From a virus, in the IMG/VR virus record IMGVR_UViG_3300027836_000015, positions 1 to 50,372 of that record: a stretch of 50,372 nucleotides of DNA; one strand, 5' to 3'. Position numbers and translations under genes: made by a program. The notes under the pieces were generated by a model that did no database searches, was not told where the DNA came from, and worked only from the letters and a program-made list of their open reading frames with translations. Shown one piece after another: positions 30,201 through 37,900 of this stretch (the first letter of the stretch is position 1; the number at the start of each line of letters is the position of its first letter).

Positions 30201-30382
30201 AATGGTTTGTTATACATATCCTCGCCAAATGTTCCATCAAATTTAGCGGGTTGTTTTGTTTTTTTATTAGATACTTTATACCCCTTAGCTTTAATATAAG
30301 CCGCAACCTTATCTTTACCTCCGGCTGCAGCTATTAAATCATTCTCCGTATATATTTTACCGTTTAGTTCGTATTCTAACAT
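21206..30382 (-). CDS. Giant virion-associated polyvalent protein (3058 aa)
   Basis: Last and longest gene of the leftward arm. Segments in order: a Lys-rich N-terminus; a hydrophobic Gly/Ala segment (about 540-575); a zinc-metallopeptidase motif GIGSHEVLHTAVKKAF (HExxH at about 1071); a sigma-region-2-like segment EEDLTSEIENGAGGLFDLIR then SYDASKGVPLAAYI (about 1345-1390); a HAD-phosphatase-like domain (FDFDDTVGLT about 2132, FFILTARP, FYFSDDA); a conserved ending with QQSSGAGRLLLVFQNFTMQQ (about 2735); and a Lys/Glu-rich C-terminus. Large polyvalent proteins of this kind are thought to be ejected into the host with the DNA. Its place after the gp14- and gp15-like genes mirrors T7 gp16. No RNA polymerase motif is seen. 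A minus-strand decamer (23937-23946) lies in it. Confidence 0.8.
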   Translation of the reverse strand: MLEYELNGKIYTENDLIAAAGGKDKVAAYIKAKGYKVSNKKTKQPAKFDGTFGEDMYNKPFGFENIAKDKFSEINKTKKKKIPTMKPELITTPGVNDFGARISGDVEPWSFKEEGLTAKGKAKKDAELKAKQKERAKTAEQQLYLDKTKDYRTKQALDELSFDNPNNVNYDINKESIVETVDNLNKKINRLGIEAEEFGKQIIFRKIGQNEGYGGTKNGTYFDLSDIAGMNKFVSDFGDKTYAKKIKESSKTKYPNLWEKITPPLLSAKEKEEQATRGLIEGFKSLDNAGANYASSMTMGGTSGSTVTKDSFKNPYDYELYKQWKKNPNGIIELPESRIEAWDKTRKEKFIDRASTDYARTLAPEDRKNLQILTQEKVNDVRYATKSLIQDISLYKAKETDWGKEVELYKKTPSPEKLKELKAMSLSLIDEQNEIGNKQKQLQKESDYAGSVLAPAITAFGANYNRINQLQNASESVLVDVAAAFDDIAAYGSSAILGVTHEKLVKDDNLGLMHTASELSKQKQRYQKSVGITDINSLDDAGNWLMSSTVNTLPSIGMAFTGSAALPLFFASGYGGKATEMALEAEEAKKRLSENNYEINNTTDGFVKTQLQQQIDVDEKLLSLPEYKKFAAKALFGTAEVGFEMMGTLKILKGIGKAARMLPEKTLKEGLLWAGKNAVKNFNTEGLSELGTTLTNNFVDIHVLGKNKNFFEGGLESYTQGGLMGAGFGGVETYNVMKRAITSELAAKKQSKRMQDIANQISELTGIKGYKLDQSIPLPMQTPAVQKLVNELVDESESIESNIIGRLGVDLTLEQVTQVGDINRQIREVNKDFSEAAKDPNLNPAQLKTLETYYRGKFNELVNQRETLLTDPAASVENKQKNIEARFEFDLTQGYGMYNYRMQKLSVGQVANTFNNLNSTTKTDLLLKAKTELEQETIGSTTTISEKDIEDRALNTYVKNHYTKAIKDGINNANAFAKSKGVDVKIIAIEDIPDSINDEGEAVKGQTVEEQMLKILESSEVDKNSENYKEAIQAIKDGELEGANAVIDGKPVVLINMPLSVENNRTGIGSHEVLHTAVKKAFADQKGINKAGENLLQYLETFDPNLYALVTARIDSSYAKRENANVKTKGGLKQVNLRLRDENGDIIKNEFYYEEALNALSDIASDGVKMPKDSLNSLRNFINNLLPNGFPKFKENQGADVYQFVKDYNKEAQFGKKKSANTINFSNGTIGGDQEKTRLSKTVKELKAELDDIIENEGDYDPYDFDQQVRNLEGKIKNAIAKEKSGIAPVVKKVVTEQDEVKEIIKNERGSVASDKVQKIYEEEGEKGAGKIIKLFKPITAKIVAKRRDAPGFNEEDLTSEIENGAGGLFDLIRSYDASKGVPLAAYINKNLPLRAITSSRRILEGEFKKDVTEEKGIMAEETVTEAKEKPKYRNALEANVFPSEVLKTATNKIITIVRTLKSRIDAPVTLNRTVTPLISEIRDEVGKQLDIDIKTMLGGKKDGVLRKELLRTKKYILENMTTTWLMGKDGQGGIPQAIQKQIDGKWVSFPDWVGQKIDREKTTTDQAGRTSGAELVRRLPNVNNNVSNEEFLAQVIGPDGNPIRGRKESLSKAMSEEGAFDIINNDLESQGPIYEALSANQTRLGVEVMGNFPAVFQKDSDRGNIKSSKTFNNFNDLQKQYVIDNSINLASELANINYNIIPEEEDIFKALQKVYNNGTIFNEDLKELAKDIESYYTPILAPKLKKQSIEYIKNFISASLEENSNKLDYQKNNQLKDAEGNVVNIIGTLFNQPQDVRQALAITSKFITHLGKKYNNEELSARLRKIGSFLASQAQIGDDSLTIQDNQLVPQTPRVAIDRKTQKEKKKRASDQIYSSKGAFWTATKFALKDIKVVLEPGFSRNRKKYIEDDSKKLYANRNNAEYLENKKKTAIENQEFLYEILDWYYDPINKVPDAAKAMLWKSLNSNQESPLRKAAIAKWIFDETSGPKEFGELRYEHLKSVDKTRAQLYKLFSGNLSEQERKKQFANVMEDFNVAVIPVSMDKEIGKLGFQIKGIAGDLSEGSRYYNIATMGNPALYSLINLDPNAEVKTLGDGFVRFSKTYNPQNGINIDAVTNSLTTKYSKTPKGISVFDFDDTVGLTKGSVLYTMHDGTKGKLNAEEFAKEGSKLLEEGAVFDFSEFSKVVGGKPGPMVEKMKKMIGKFGPENFFILTARPADAAVPIHEFLSSIGIDIPLENITGLGNSAAQAKADWMVGKAAEGYNDFYFSDDAIQNVKAVRDALNVLDVKSKIQQARLKFSRTMSQEFNNIIEANTGMENYKVFSDITARRRGANKNKFDFYVPPSAADFELLLYKFMGKGATGEAQKQFFEEALIIPYINGVDLMDAARQSIKRNYKELLKAFPDVKKDLEKLTPNKDFTYDQAMRVAIWNQFGTEIPGLSQRDITYLSDLVNNDPELAAFKDGLIVMGRQEKGWLPPDTFWDANTIISDLYNITEGSGRKKFLSEFIENTEEIFGKWEDGRLVGPNMNKVEAVYGTNVREALEDSVYRMINGKNRSYGGDKETAAWSSWVNGSTGAIMFLNTRSAALQMLGAVNFLNWRDNNPFNAGKAFLNQPQYWKDFAHIWNSDKLKERRGGLREDVASAEIASAAANSKNKAVAVTSYLLKIGYTPTQLADSFAIAMGGAPFYRNRINTYLKEGLTEDEAESKAWEEFSKVSDETQQSGDPKDISKQQSSGAGRLLLVFQNFTMQQSRIVKKAALDLKNRRGDDKTNISKIVYYLAVQNIMFSTLQQGLFAVMFYEDDDEEKDKKKKTKQEAAIDVGNGVLDSILRGTGFVGGVIATLKNTVIKYLEEKEKKQKAEYAKIVLEAANMSPPIGSKLRKIYSSLQQTKYDKDLIEARGWGVMQDGRVHLGPMYSVSGKLVEVGANFPMDRLVNKVENLSQAFNAENTSVQRLATGLGYSPWTVGIEGTKGDLLIKAGAKEKRKKEGVIKAKETRKENAERLRDSLDSLSPKELYKYEIKKELEKEAESERKDKEEMQAYIKEAQRLKKLKQLNENK

Positions 30383-30394
30383 AAAGCTTATTTA

Positions 30395-32023
30395 TTATTC
30401 TACGGTTATTTCTAAAAATTGTTTTGCTAACTCTTTCTTATCGGTAAGGCTTATATAATCTTTGTCTTTTATCCAATTACCGCCTGATTTATTTTTAGCC
30501 ACCCATCCAACGCCGTCTATGTAAACTATACGCCTATTACCATCAGGGGAATCAATTGGAAGTTTATAGCTGCTATCATTGATTTTCTTTACAATTTCTT
30601 TTGTTTTATTCGCAATAATAGTTTCTTTTTTATCAAAATCAGTTTGTCCACCGCCTGACGTTTTGGTTGTGGCATTACTAAATATTTGATTATTTTTTTC
30701 ATCCATTATATAATATCTTTCTATCCCTTTAGCATCCTTAATTGTTTTAAGATCAGATTTCTCAATTATATTTTGTTTTTCCTTTTTTTCCATTCTTTCC
30801 ACTAAAGCGGCTACTTTTTGGTTGGTCGTTAGGTCTGCAAATGCTTTTGAAGGGTAATTAGTTCCGTAATCTAATTGAGCTAGTACACCGTCCGCAACAT
30901 TATTATTTGAAAGATAAGACGCTATTAGCCCCTGCGCTTGTGCAACCATTGTAGGCTTCATCGCTGAAATAATATTGTCCATAAAAACCTCTTGTCTTTC
31001 ATACATTACGGTGCCTTGATTTTTATTTAGCTTTGCATTGCCGGCTATCTTTTCATATGTTAATCCGCCTATAAAATTACTACTTATTTTATTATCACCT
31101 TCTTTACTATAAACCCCAGCCAATATAGGCGATTTACCGTATTCTATTTCCGGCACTTCAGAATATAAAGTCCCATCCCAGTTTTTATCTATTTCTTTTT
31201 TAAACTTAAATTCATATTTTTTTACGCCATCTTGTACAGATTCAATAATATCTTCGTTTTGTAGCCCTTTTTGAAATTCACTTTCTAAAAACGCGGGGTC
31301 TTTAACGCCGGGATTGGTGGCTTCAAAAAACTTAAAGACATCCTCTTTTGTTCCAATTTTGTTATTTATTAACAGGGTGATTTTTGAGGGGTCTCCGTTA
31401 GCATCGTACACTAGGTCCCTTGTAGTTTTTGTGGGGTCAAAGTATGCATTGCCAAGTGTGGTGGATCTATTAATAGCTTGGGTTAATAAGTTATCTCCGT
31501 TAAACCTAATACTTTTTATATTTGTGTCATTGATTTTACCGCTTTTGATTGCGTCGGCCTGAGAAAACATCCCTCCCATAGCGGTTGTTAAATTTTGCTC
31601 TCCCGTGGCTCTTTGCGATGAATATGCGGCTTTTTTGTCTAAGGCTTCTTTATCTTGCACAACAGTAGCAATGCTAAGATTGTTTTCGCCATCCACAGCT
31701 CCTGTATTTATTACAAATTTATTATATAAATCCACCCCGGAAATGTCAGCTCCCACCTTAACTAACCCGGCACCAACTTTTTCAACACGAGCTTGGTCGT
31801 CATACCTACTTTTGCTAAGAAATACTTGATTATTTAAGGTTTGTTCTTTAGCTTCCTTTGCGTTTTTTTCTTCTATCAGCCTAGCCTCCTTTTCTTCAAG
31901 GTATCGTCTATTTTGAGACGCCTCAAAGCTTTTATTAAAATTTTCGCCAAATTTATTCATTGATTCCGCCCAAATTAAGGCAGAATCGTTTTTTATTATA
32001 GTTGGATTATCGTATGCACTCAT
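30395..32023 (-). CDS. Internal virion (ejection-type) protein, 542 aa
   Basis: Second of three consecutive genes likely encoding internal virion proteins. The N-terminus is a long charged helix (NRRYLEEKEARLIEEKNAKEAKEQ) suited to a coiled coil. The centre is a globular alpha/beta region (IETVVQ-type strands and LTTAMGGMFSQADAIKSGKI). The C-terminus is beta-rich (GNRRIVYIDGVGWVAKNKSGGNW). There are no recognisable catalytic motifs. Size and position between a short Ala/Gln-rich protein and a giant polyvalent protein match the T7 gp15 slot, from which the ejection role is inferred. Starts 11 nt upstream of the next gene. Confidence 0.68.
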   Translation of the reverse strand: MSAYDNPTIIKNDSALIWAESMNKFGENFNKSFEASQNRRYLEEKEARLIEEKNAKEAKEQTLNNQVFLSKSRYDDQARVEKVGAGLVKVGADISGVDLYNKFVINTGAVDGENNLSIATVVQDKEALDKKAAYSSQRATGEQNLTTAMGGMFSQADAIKSGKINDTNIKSIRFNGDNLLTQAINRSTTLGNAYFDPTKTTRDLVYDANGDPSKITLLINNKIGTKEDVFKFFEATNPGVKDPAFLESEFQKGLQNEDIIESVQDGVKKYEFKFKKEIDKNWDGTLYSEVPEIEYGKSPILAGVYSKEGDNKISSNFIGGLTYEKIAGNAKLNKNQGTVMYERQEVFMDNIISAMKPTMVAQAQGLIASYLSNNNVADGVLAQLDYGTNYPSKAFADLTTNQKVAALVERMEKKEKQNIIEKSDLKTIKDAKGIERYYIMDEKNNQIFSNATTKTSGGGQTDFDKKETIIANKTKEIVKKINDSSYKLPIDSPDGNRRIVYIDGVGWVAKNKSGGNWIKDKDYISLTDKKELAKQFLEITVE

Positions 32024-32034
32024 GGTTTATAATT

Positions 32035-32817
32035 TTATTTTCCATCACTTGTATCGGTTTTTTTTCCATCACTTGTATCGGTTTTAACTGTTTTTTTATC
32101 AGACCTTGCTTTGCCTAAATTACCAAGACCTGTGCCAATTGCTCCAATTGCACCTCCCCACGCGGCGGCTTGCCCCATTTGAGCAGACACTTGGTTTTGT
32201 TGTGCTTGAGCATATTGCCCGGCAGCTTGACCTAAGTCAGCATTAGTTCTGTCTTCTTGTGCCCCAAACATAAATTGTTTCCCAGCGGCTTCCGCTCCTT
32301 GAACTCTTTGTCCTTCACTTATTTGAATTGATTGCAGTCTTTGTTGTTCAGCCATTTTCATTTGATTACGCTCCATTTCTCCTTGAGCACGCAGTTTTTC
32401 ATTAGCCGCCTCTTGTTGTTCAATGCTTGCTGAAATGCCTTTTTTACTTTGCAAAGCCGCTTGAGCTAATGCCGTTGCCCCCCCAGCACTTGCCCCGGTA
32501 GCCCTTAATGTATCTAATGTATTTGCTAGAGCCATATCAGCCTCCTCTGCTTGCATCTCAGCCGCCTGTGTAGCAACGCCAAGATTAGCATATGGATTAG
32601 TTATTGATCCGGATAAATCTTTAGCAAGTCCACTAAGATTTGTTGTGCTCGCGTAAGGGTTTGTTATAGGTTGCCTAGCCGCTTTAATTGCTGCCATTTC
32701 AGCCTTTGATCGTGCCGCGTCGTTACGTGCTCCTTTTTCCGCTTGACTCGCTTGGTTTGCTGCTACTGCTCCCCCTATTATTGCTACCCCCGCCCCTACT
32801 GCTGTTGCTACTGCCAT
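32035..32817 (-). CDS. Small Ala/Gln-rich internal virion protein, 260 aa
   Basis: The N-terminus is a hydrophobic Gly/Ala span (AVGAGVAIIGGAVAANQASQ), typical of gp14-like internal core proteins that insert in membranes. The rest is Ala/Gln/Glu-rich and helical (AEMQAEEADMALANTLDTLR, EQQEAANEKLRAQGEMERNQ), then a Gly/Ala stretch (QMGQAAAWGGAIGAIG). Membrane-channel formation during DNA ejection is the usual role of this class. The C-terminus ends in a repeated TDTSDGK unit encoded by a 24-bp tandem duplication. Confidence 0.72.
   Translation of the reverse strand: MAVATAVGAGVAIIGGAVAANQASQAEKGARNDAARSKAEMAAIKAARQPITNPYASTTNLSGLAKDLSGSITNPYANLGVATQAAEMQAEEADMALANTLDTLRATGASAGGATALAQAALQSKKGISASIEQQEAANEKLRAQGEMERNQMKMAEQQRLQSIQISEGQRVQGAEAAGKQFMFGAQEDRTNADLGQAAGQYAQAQQNQVSAQMGQAAAWGGAIGAIGTGLGNLGKARSDKKTVKTDTSDGKKTDTSDGK
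32038..32085 (-). repeat. 24-bp tandem duplication at a gene 3' end
   Basis: Two copies of a 24-bp unit lie at 32038-32061 and 32062-32085, containing CCATCACTTGTATCGG. They encode a repeated KTDTSDGK at the C-terminus of the internal protein. It is in frame and probably arose by slippage. It could vary in copy number between isolates. Confidence 0.8.
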
Positions 32818-32818
32818 A

Positions 32819-33226
32819 CTATATTAATTTTTTTGAAATTTCATACGATGCGTTTTCATCCACCGTATACCCTAATTTTTTATGCATATCTATTAATCCC
32901 GTGTTTCTGCCGACACTTAATATTATATTTTTACCAACACTTAAAGCTACTTGTTCTAACCCAAGTATCAACATCTCTAACGCATCTTTCCTATCTGATT
33001 CTCTATAATCTTGATTCGAAATAATCCATTCCATCCAAGCTACTTTAGAATTTGTTAAATATAAAAATCCAGCAATTACCGGCGTATCGCCCTTACAAAC
33101 TATTAATCCGCCTAATCCATCTAATGGCAATAGGTCTTTGTTCATTTCCGGCCAATTCCATTTAGTCCACCATTCTTGTAATGTTTCCCAATCTGATTCT
33201 AGTAAAGATCTTAATTTTAATTCCAT
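32819..33226 (-). CDS. GNAT acetyltransferase-family protein, 135 aa
   Basis: The protein begins KLRSLLESDWETLQEWWTKW and carries PLDGLGGLIVCKGDTPVIAG, FLYLTNSKVAWMEWIISN and NTGLIDMHKKLGYTV. Strand order and the N..LI..H.K.GY element at the end match small GNAT-fold acetyltransferases often found in phage head-tail modules. The usual acetyl-CoA loop (Q/R-x-x-G-x-G/A) is weak, with DRKDALEMLILG in that place. Substrate is unknown; virion-protein or host-protein acetylation is speculation. It starts 5 nt downstream of the tail protein stop. Confidence 0.68.
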   Translation of the reverse strand: MELKLRSLLESDWETLQEWWTKWNWPEMNKDLLPLDGLGGLIVCKGDTPVIAGFLYLTNSKVAWMEWIISNQDYRESDRKDALEMLILGLEQVALSVGKNIILSVGRNTGLIDMHKKLGYTVDENASYEISKKLI

Positions 33227-33231
33227 ATAAT

Positions 33232-34920
33232 TTAATTGTTTAAAGATATTGTAAATGTAGACGAAGCCGCAAATAGAAGCATAGACGCGCTCGAATTAGT
33301 CACAAAAGTGCCTGTAGCGTAAAACCCATTAATACCAGACATTGATTGCCCGTATACAATTGTTCCATCTGAAACAGGGGATATATTAAGTATGTTACCA
33401 AAATATTTATTCTCTTTAAACTTAAAGTTGTTTGAGAACAATTGATCCTGCAACGCTGTCAATCCTACAGGGACTACAGATTGTGTTATACGAGCTCCAA
33501 CACTTGTGTCGGTATATATTTCTGATAACTCCCATCCTGCTGATCCTTCATAGTTTATTGTTTGAAAGGTTTTAGCTAGTGATGGTTCACCATTAAATAC
33601 CAATGTAACAGTGGAAGAGTATCTAGATCCGTAAAAATTGCTTCTAGGCACATTGAAAGAATAATGTTTCCACAAATTACCATTAGCCGCTGTATAATAA
33701 TTACCTAGCAAACTAAAGCCATTGTCAGGTCTAAAAGAAAATCTACTTGTCCATCCAAGGCTATCTTCGTCAAATGCTAATGTTTCAAAAGTATTTACAA
33801 ATCCAGGATCCGAGGGACGAGAAGCGTTGAGGGTTAATGCGGGTTGCATAGAAACAACGTATTGTTTATTATGCATGTCCCAAGAACCAAGAACTTTCCC
33901 ATTGTCTCCAATTGCTCCTAAATTATCTCTAAAGTAATCTAGCATTCCTGTATTTGATATTTCTGTAATACCATCTTGTGATAGTCTTAATACAGCATTC
34001 TGTGGCCTATCTACAAAGTATTTTCTATAACCAAATGTTGCAAAGCTTTCAGGATTTGTTCCGATGCCATAGTTACCCGCATACGATTGTATTTGCCCTA
34101 TAACTTGCATGCCAGATGTTGTCAACGCTTCACCCTCTGCTGAATATACGGCACTTTTATCTATTAACGCTCTACTAACTTTATTCTCTTGGAATATAAT
34201 AAGGTTTGTATCCTCAGCATATAATTTTTGTATTGAACCTTGTGAGGGATCTACACTTTTAGTTATATCCTCTCCAACAGAAAATTGATTTGTATCATTT
34301 ATACCTGTTCTTGAATTGAATATACCTGAATAAATAAGGGCGTTTTGTCTTCGTTGTCTATTAGGATTATCGTCCACTACAAAAGCACGTACGCCTAAAT
34401 CAGTTGATACATTATTATATCCTCCACGTATTCTAGATTCTTCTATAAACCAATCTTGTTCCCCAATACCATATCTATCATCTCCAGGCACATAATTAAA
34501 ATCTATAATCCTACCAAAAGTAAGAGATGTGAATACTGGAGGATCCCCTAATGGATCAATATTAAAAGTAGGGGAGTATATAGACTTGTTTAAGTATATC
34601 TTATACTCTTCATCCGCAGTAATTGTTTCATAACCTATAATGATATATTCATATAAGTCGTCAGCATATGTATAAGAAAACTTTTGACCGGGACCTATTA
34701 GATCCATTGGGGTTGGGTATTCATCAGCAGGTTCCTTATAATATGTAAAAAAGCTTTGCCCTGCCACAAATGTAAACTTCCATGTATCCCCAAGGCTTGG
34801 GTCTGTAAAAGCGTTCCCCGCATATTCTCCTTTAGTAATATACTCCGTAGCTGATTGCACTGATTCTATCTTCTTTAGCCAATATGAATTAAAATACTTT
34901 ACTTCTATAGTTGCTGCCAT
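33232..34920 (-). CDS. Tail or stabilisation-type virion protein, 562 aa
   Basis: Beta-rich protein with repeating strands, including NLIIFQENKVSRALIDKSA, PESFATFGYRKYFVDRPQNA and VLGSWDMHNKQYVVSMQP. These are seen in the beta-propeller 'stabilisation' proteins of crAss-like and P22-like short tails. It lies directly downstream of the 1452-residue tail protein and is probably part of the tail tube, nozzle or plug. No enzyme motif. Preceded by a 54-nt gap holding a palindrome (34958-34973). Confidence 0.65.
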   Translation of the reverse strand: MAATIEVKYFNSYWLKKIESVQSATEYITKGEYAGNAFTDPSLGDTWKFTFVAGQSFFTYYKEPADEYPTPMDLIGPGQKFSYTYADDLYEYIIIGYETITADEEYKIYLNKSIYSPTFNIDPLGDPPVFTSLTFGRIIDFNYVPGDDRYGIGEQDWFIEESRIRGGYNNVSTDLGVRAFVVDDNPNRQRRQNALIYSGIFNSRTGINDTNQFSVGEDITKSVDPSQGSIQKLYAEDTNLIIFQENKVSRALIDKSAVYSAEGEALTTSGMQVIGQIQSYAGNYGIGTNPESFATFGYRKYFVDRPQNAVLRLSQDGITEISNTGMLDYFRDNLGAIGDNGKVLGSWDMHNKQYVVSMQPALTLNASRPSDPGFVNTFETLAFDEDSLGWTSRFSFRPDNGFSLLGNYYTAANGNLWKHYSFNVPRSNFYGSRYSSTVTLVFNGEPSLAKTFQTINYEGSAGWELSEIYTDTSVGARITQSVVPVGLTALQDQLFSNNFKFKENKYFGNILNISPVSDGTIVYGQSMSGINGFYATGTFVTNSSASMLLFAASSTFTISLNN

Positions 34921-34957
34921 AATTATAATTACTTGTTTTTTATTAGTATTACATTAG

Positions 34958-34973
34958 TTACGCTAAAGCGTAA
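34958..34973. other. Short palindrome between late genes
   Basis: TTACGC-TAAA-GCGTAA, a 6-bp perfect inverted repeat with a 4-nt loop, lies in the 54-nt gap between the two big tail genes. Just downstream on the minus strand is ATGTAATACTAATA, which nearly repeats a sequence beside the hairpin at 41325. Could be a processing hairpin or part of a late promoter region. Confidence 0.5.
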
Positions 34974-34974
34974 T

Positions 34975-37900
34975 CTAAGGCTCAAGTGGAGGATCCGGAT
35001 CGTAATAGGTTATTGTCGCAAGAACGCCTTCTCCAATTACAGGTTCTCCATCCACTAAGTTTTGACCGGTAACTCTTAACGTGCCTTCTCTAACCTTTGG
35101 GAATATTCCGGGAGGGACATTGGCGGTACTTGCTACATACGAGTTCGTAGCAATCCTTCCTCCTATTACAGCATCGTTGTCTGCGTTTATACCTCTCCAC
35201 CAAACATTTACAGTAGAAGTATTTTCTATCATCCAATCTTTCTCGTCTGTGCTTATATAACGAGGTTCCCCTGGATATGGAGTGCTATCTCCGTTAGGAA
35301 AATACCTACAAGTTTGACATTTGGATTCATCGTTGGGATTACCGGTGTCTGTCAATGTTAATATATATTCTTGGCTAGGTATAGATCTATTTAAACCCGG
35401 GTCAACGGTATTTATTACACTTATAGAGCCAACTATTCTAAGCGTTGTAACATAATAAGGCTGTCCTAAAAAACTTGCAATTCCAAAAATAGCCGCATTC
35501 CCTGTTGGCGGCCCAAAAACCCCTATTTCAGTAGTACTTGGGTTAAGGAATGTATTTATGGTGCTGGTGGTGGGCTGAAATGCTGTTTGTCCAAGTTGCT
35601 TATATCCATTTATTCTTAATGTTGTATTAGTGTCAGCTATCTTTTCATTCTCTCTTAGCATTCTCGCCACGTTAAATTTAAGAGCGTTTACAAAAAGCTT
35701 ATGATAAGGGTTTATATATTCCCAATCTAGCGTGCAATCTGCGCACCATACCGAACGATTCTCTACATTAAATCTTACGGCGCGAGTTGTGCTCAAACTG
35801 CCTAATTGAGGATCTACTATATTAGGTGGAGGAGTAGCCAAACCTTCAAAGTCACTAGAATCTTTTAAATTAATATTCCATTCCGAGACACCTTCCGTGG
35901 GTGTATCGTCATATAATTTAATATCTCCAGTAGAATCATATGGCGGAGAAGTCATTATAAAGCTAAAATCTTCTCCAGGGCCCGTAAGACTCCAAAATAA
36001 GTCTTTACCATTATATGCAGCAGAAGGACTGCTACATCCATTAACTCCAACGGAATCAATTATTATTGTAGACGGGGTACCATCTGTTGCGGGTTGGTTT
36101 AGTGGTACAAAATAAGTTATGTTGTCAGTTTCGGGCCTGGTTACTATTGGCTCTGCGTTAGATATTTTAAAATCAGGAGATTGAGCATTCAATTCTATAA
36201 CATAAGTATCTGCGTCTACTGTATTTGTTACTATAAACCTAAAGCTAAATGTACCTTCAAAATTTCTATTTAACCCAAAATAAGTTGTATTGTCTTTTAT
36301 CTTTATTCTCCATATACCATTGAAACCTGGTTTTTCCACTAATTCAAAATGATTAGTCACGTCTGAAGATGAACTATTTTCGCTATTATTTCTAACTTCA
36401 AAATTAACAGAATCAATAAGCTCAACAAATGTACCGCTTGCGTCTGTAAACCAGAATTCATCTGTAACCCAGCTTGAGTCCGGCGCCCCTGTTTCTAAAT
36501 CAAAAGTGTCAGCATTAAGTGGCTGATTCTCATTGTATATAAAGGTTATTGTAGAAACTCCTGTTACACCATTTGAGCCAACGATTATATCCCAATTTAA
36601 GTTTGATATATAATCAGACGTAGACGTTTCGTAAAATATGTCAAGCATTGACTTTACCGGATCTGTTTCATAAACTCCCAAAAACGGACTCATAGATCTA
36701 AAAGCATTTGGAGGTGATGGGCTAGTGGAATAATTACCTATTACGCCAACTTGATTAACGGTTGAAACCCTAGCAATTAACGGACTTGTATTTAATTGAT
36801 AAATATTAAAAGCCGCAGACCCATACGGGTTTGGGATAAGACTATTTATTAAAAAATCTAATTCATTTGACGGGGCTATTGTGCTAACAGTATCTGGTGT
36901 TTTTCCTGGGTAATATTGTCTATTTGTTGTTTCAGGCAATGGATCAGGAGCTGGTGATGTAGGCGGGTTTGGGTTTAATAACACGTTCTCTACTCGTCCC
37001 CACAATTTAACGCTGCTCCTATATTGTCTTTGATTAGGTCCAACCTCAGATAAATCACGTGGCACCTTATTTATATTGTCATTAAGCAAAGCAAAGTGGC
37101 AAGTAGATTCCTCTTCATTTTCGGGGAATGCTGTATATTCAAGTCCAGTGAATGGGCCGGTAGCTTTAAAAGATTGCCACACGGGATAGCCAGCTAGCAT
37201 TCCAGGAACATAAACATTGTAGTAATCTTGATCTGTTTGCTTTACTACAATTTTATAGGAGTACCATCCTAGTTCATTTATAGAATATGAATATTTTATG
37301 TCATGGTCGTTTACATCGTTATAAGCATATAAATCACTTATTGGTTTATCTGTAGTAACTATAATATTGTAGTCAGATATGGGATCTACATTAATAACTT
37401 TAACATAATCAGTGTATTTGCCTTTTAAAAAGTTTCCTTCTACCGGGATGTTTCGTTGCGGTATAACTGGAGGATCTGCTATTAAGTCTGGAATTGGCAA
37501 TGTAAAATCATAAACATTATCAACAATAGAGGAGGCTATTATTTCAAACCCATCAGAACTATTAGCTATTTCTCCAGAAACTGTAGCGTATAACCCGGGC
37601 GTTCCGGTAGTTTCATTTCTTACCGATGTAACCGTAGAATTAAATGTTATAGCTAAAACTTCCCCTAGCCATTCCTTAACGTTTATGGCCCATGATTCAC
37701 CCTTGTATGGTAAAAACACGGACGATGCCCCAAATATTAAGCCCTCAATTGGAGCAAATGGTGTACCATTAGATAATATTACAGATGATTGTCTTCCAAA
37801 TTTATCAGCTAAAACAACACCTACCTGGTAGGATCTATTTTGTTTTAATGTGTGATTTGGATATTCATACCAAGAGGTTCTAGGTGTATTCTTTTCAATT

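Noticed and set aside
21206-30382. Virion RNA polymerase in the giant protein, as in N4
   Set aside because: I could not find a DxDxD or DFDGD-type catalytic motif in a polymerase context. The FDFDDT motif belongs to the HAD-like domain.
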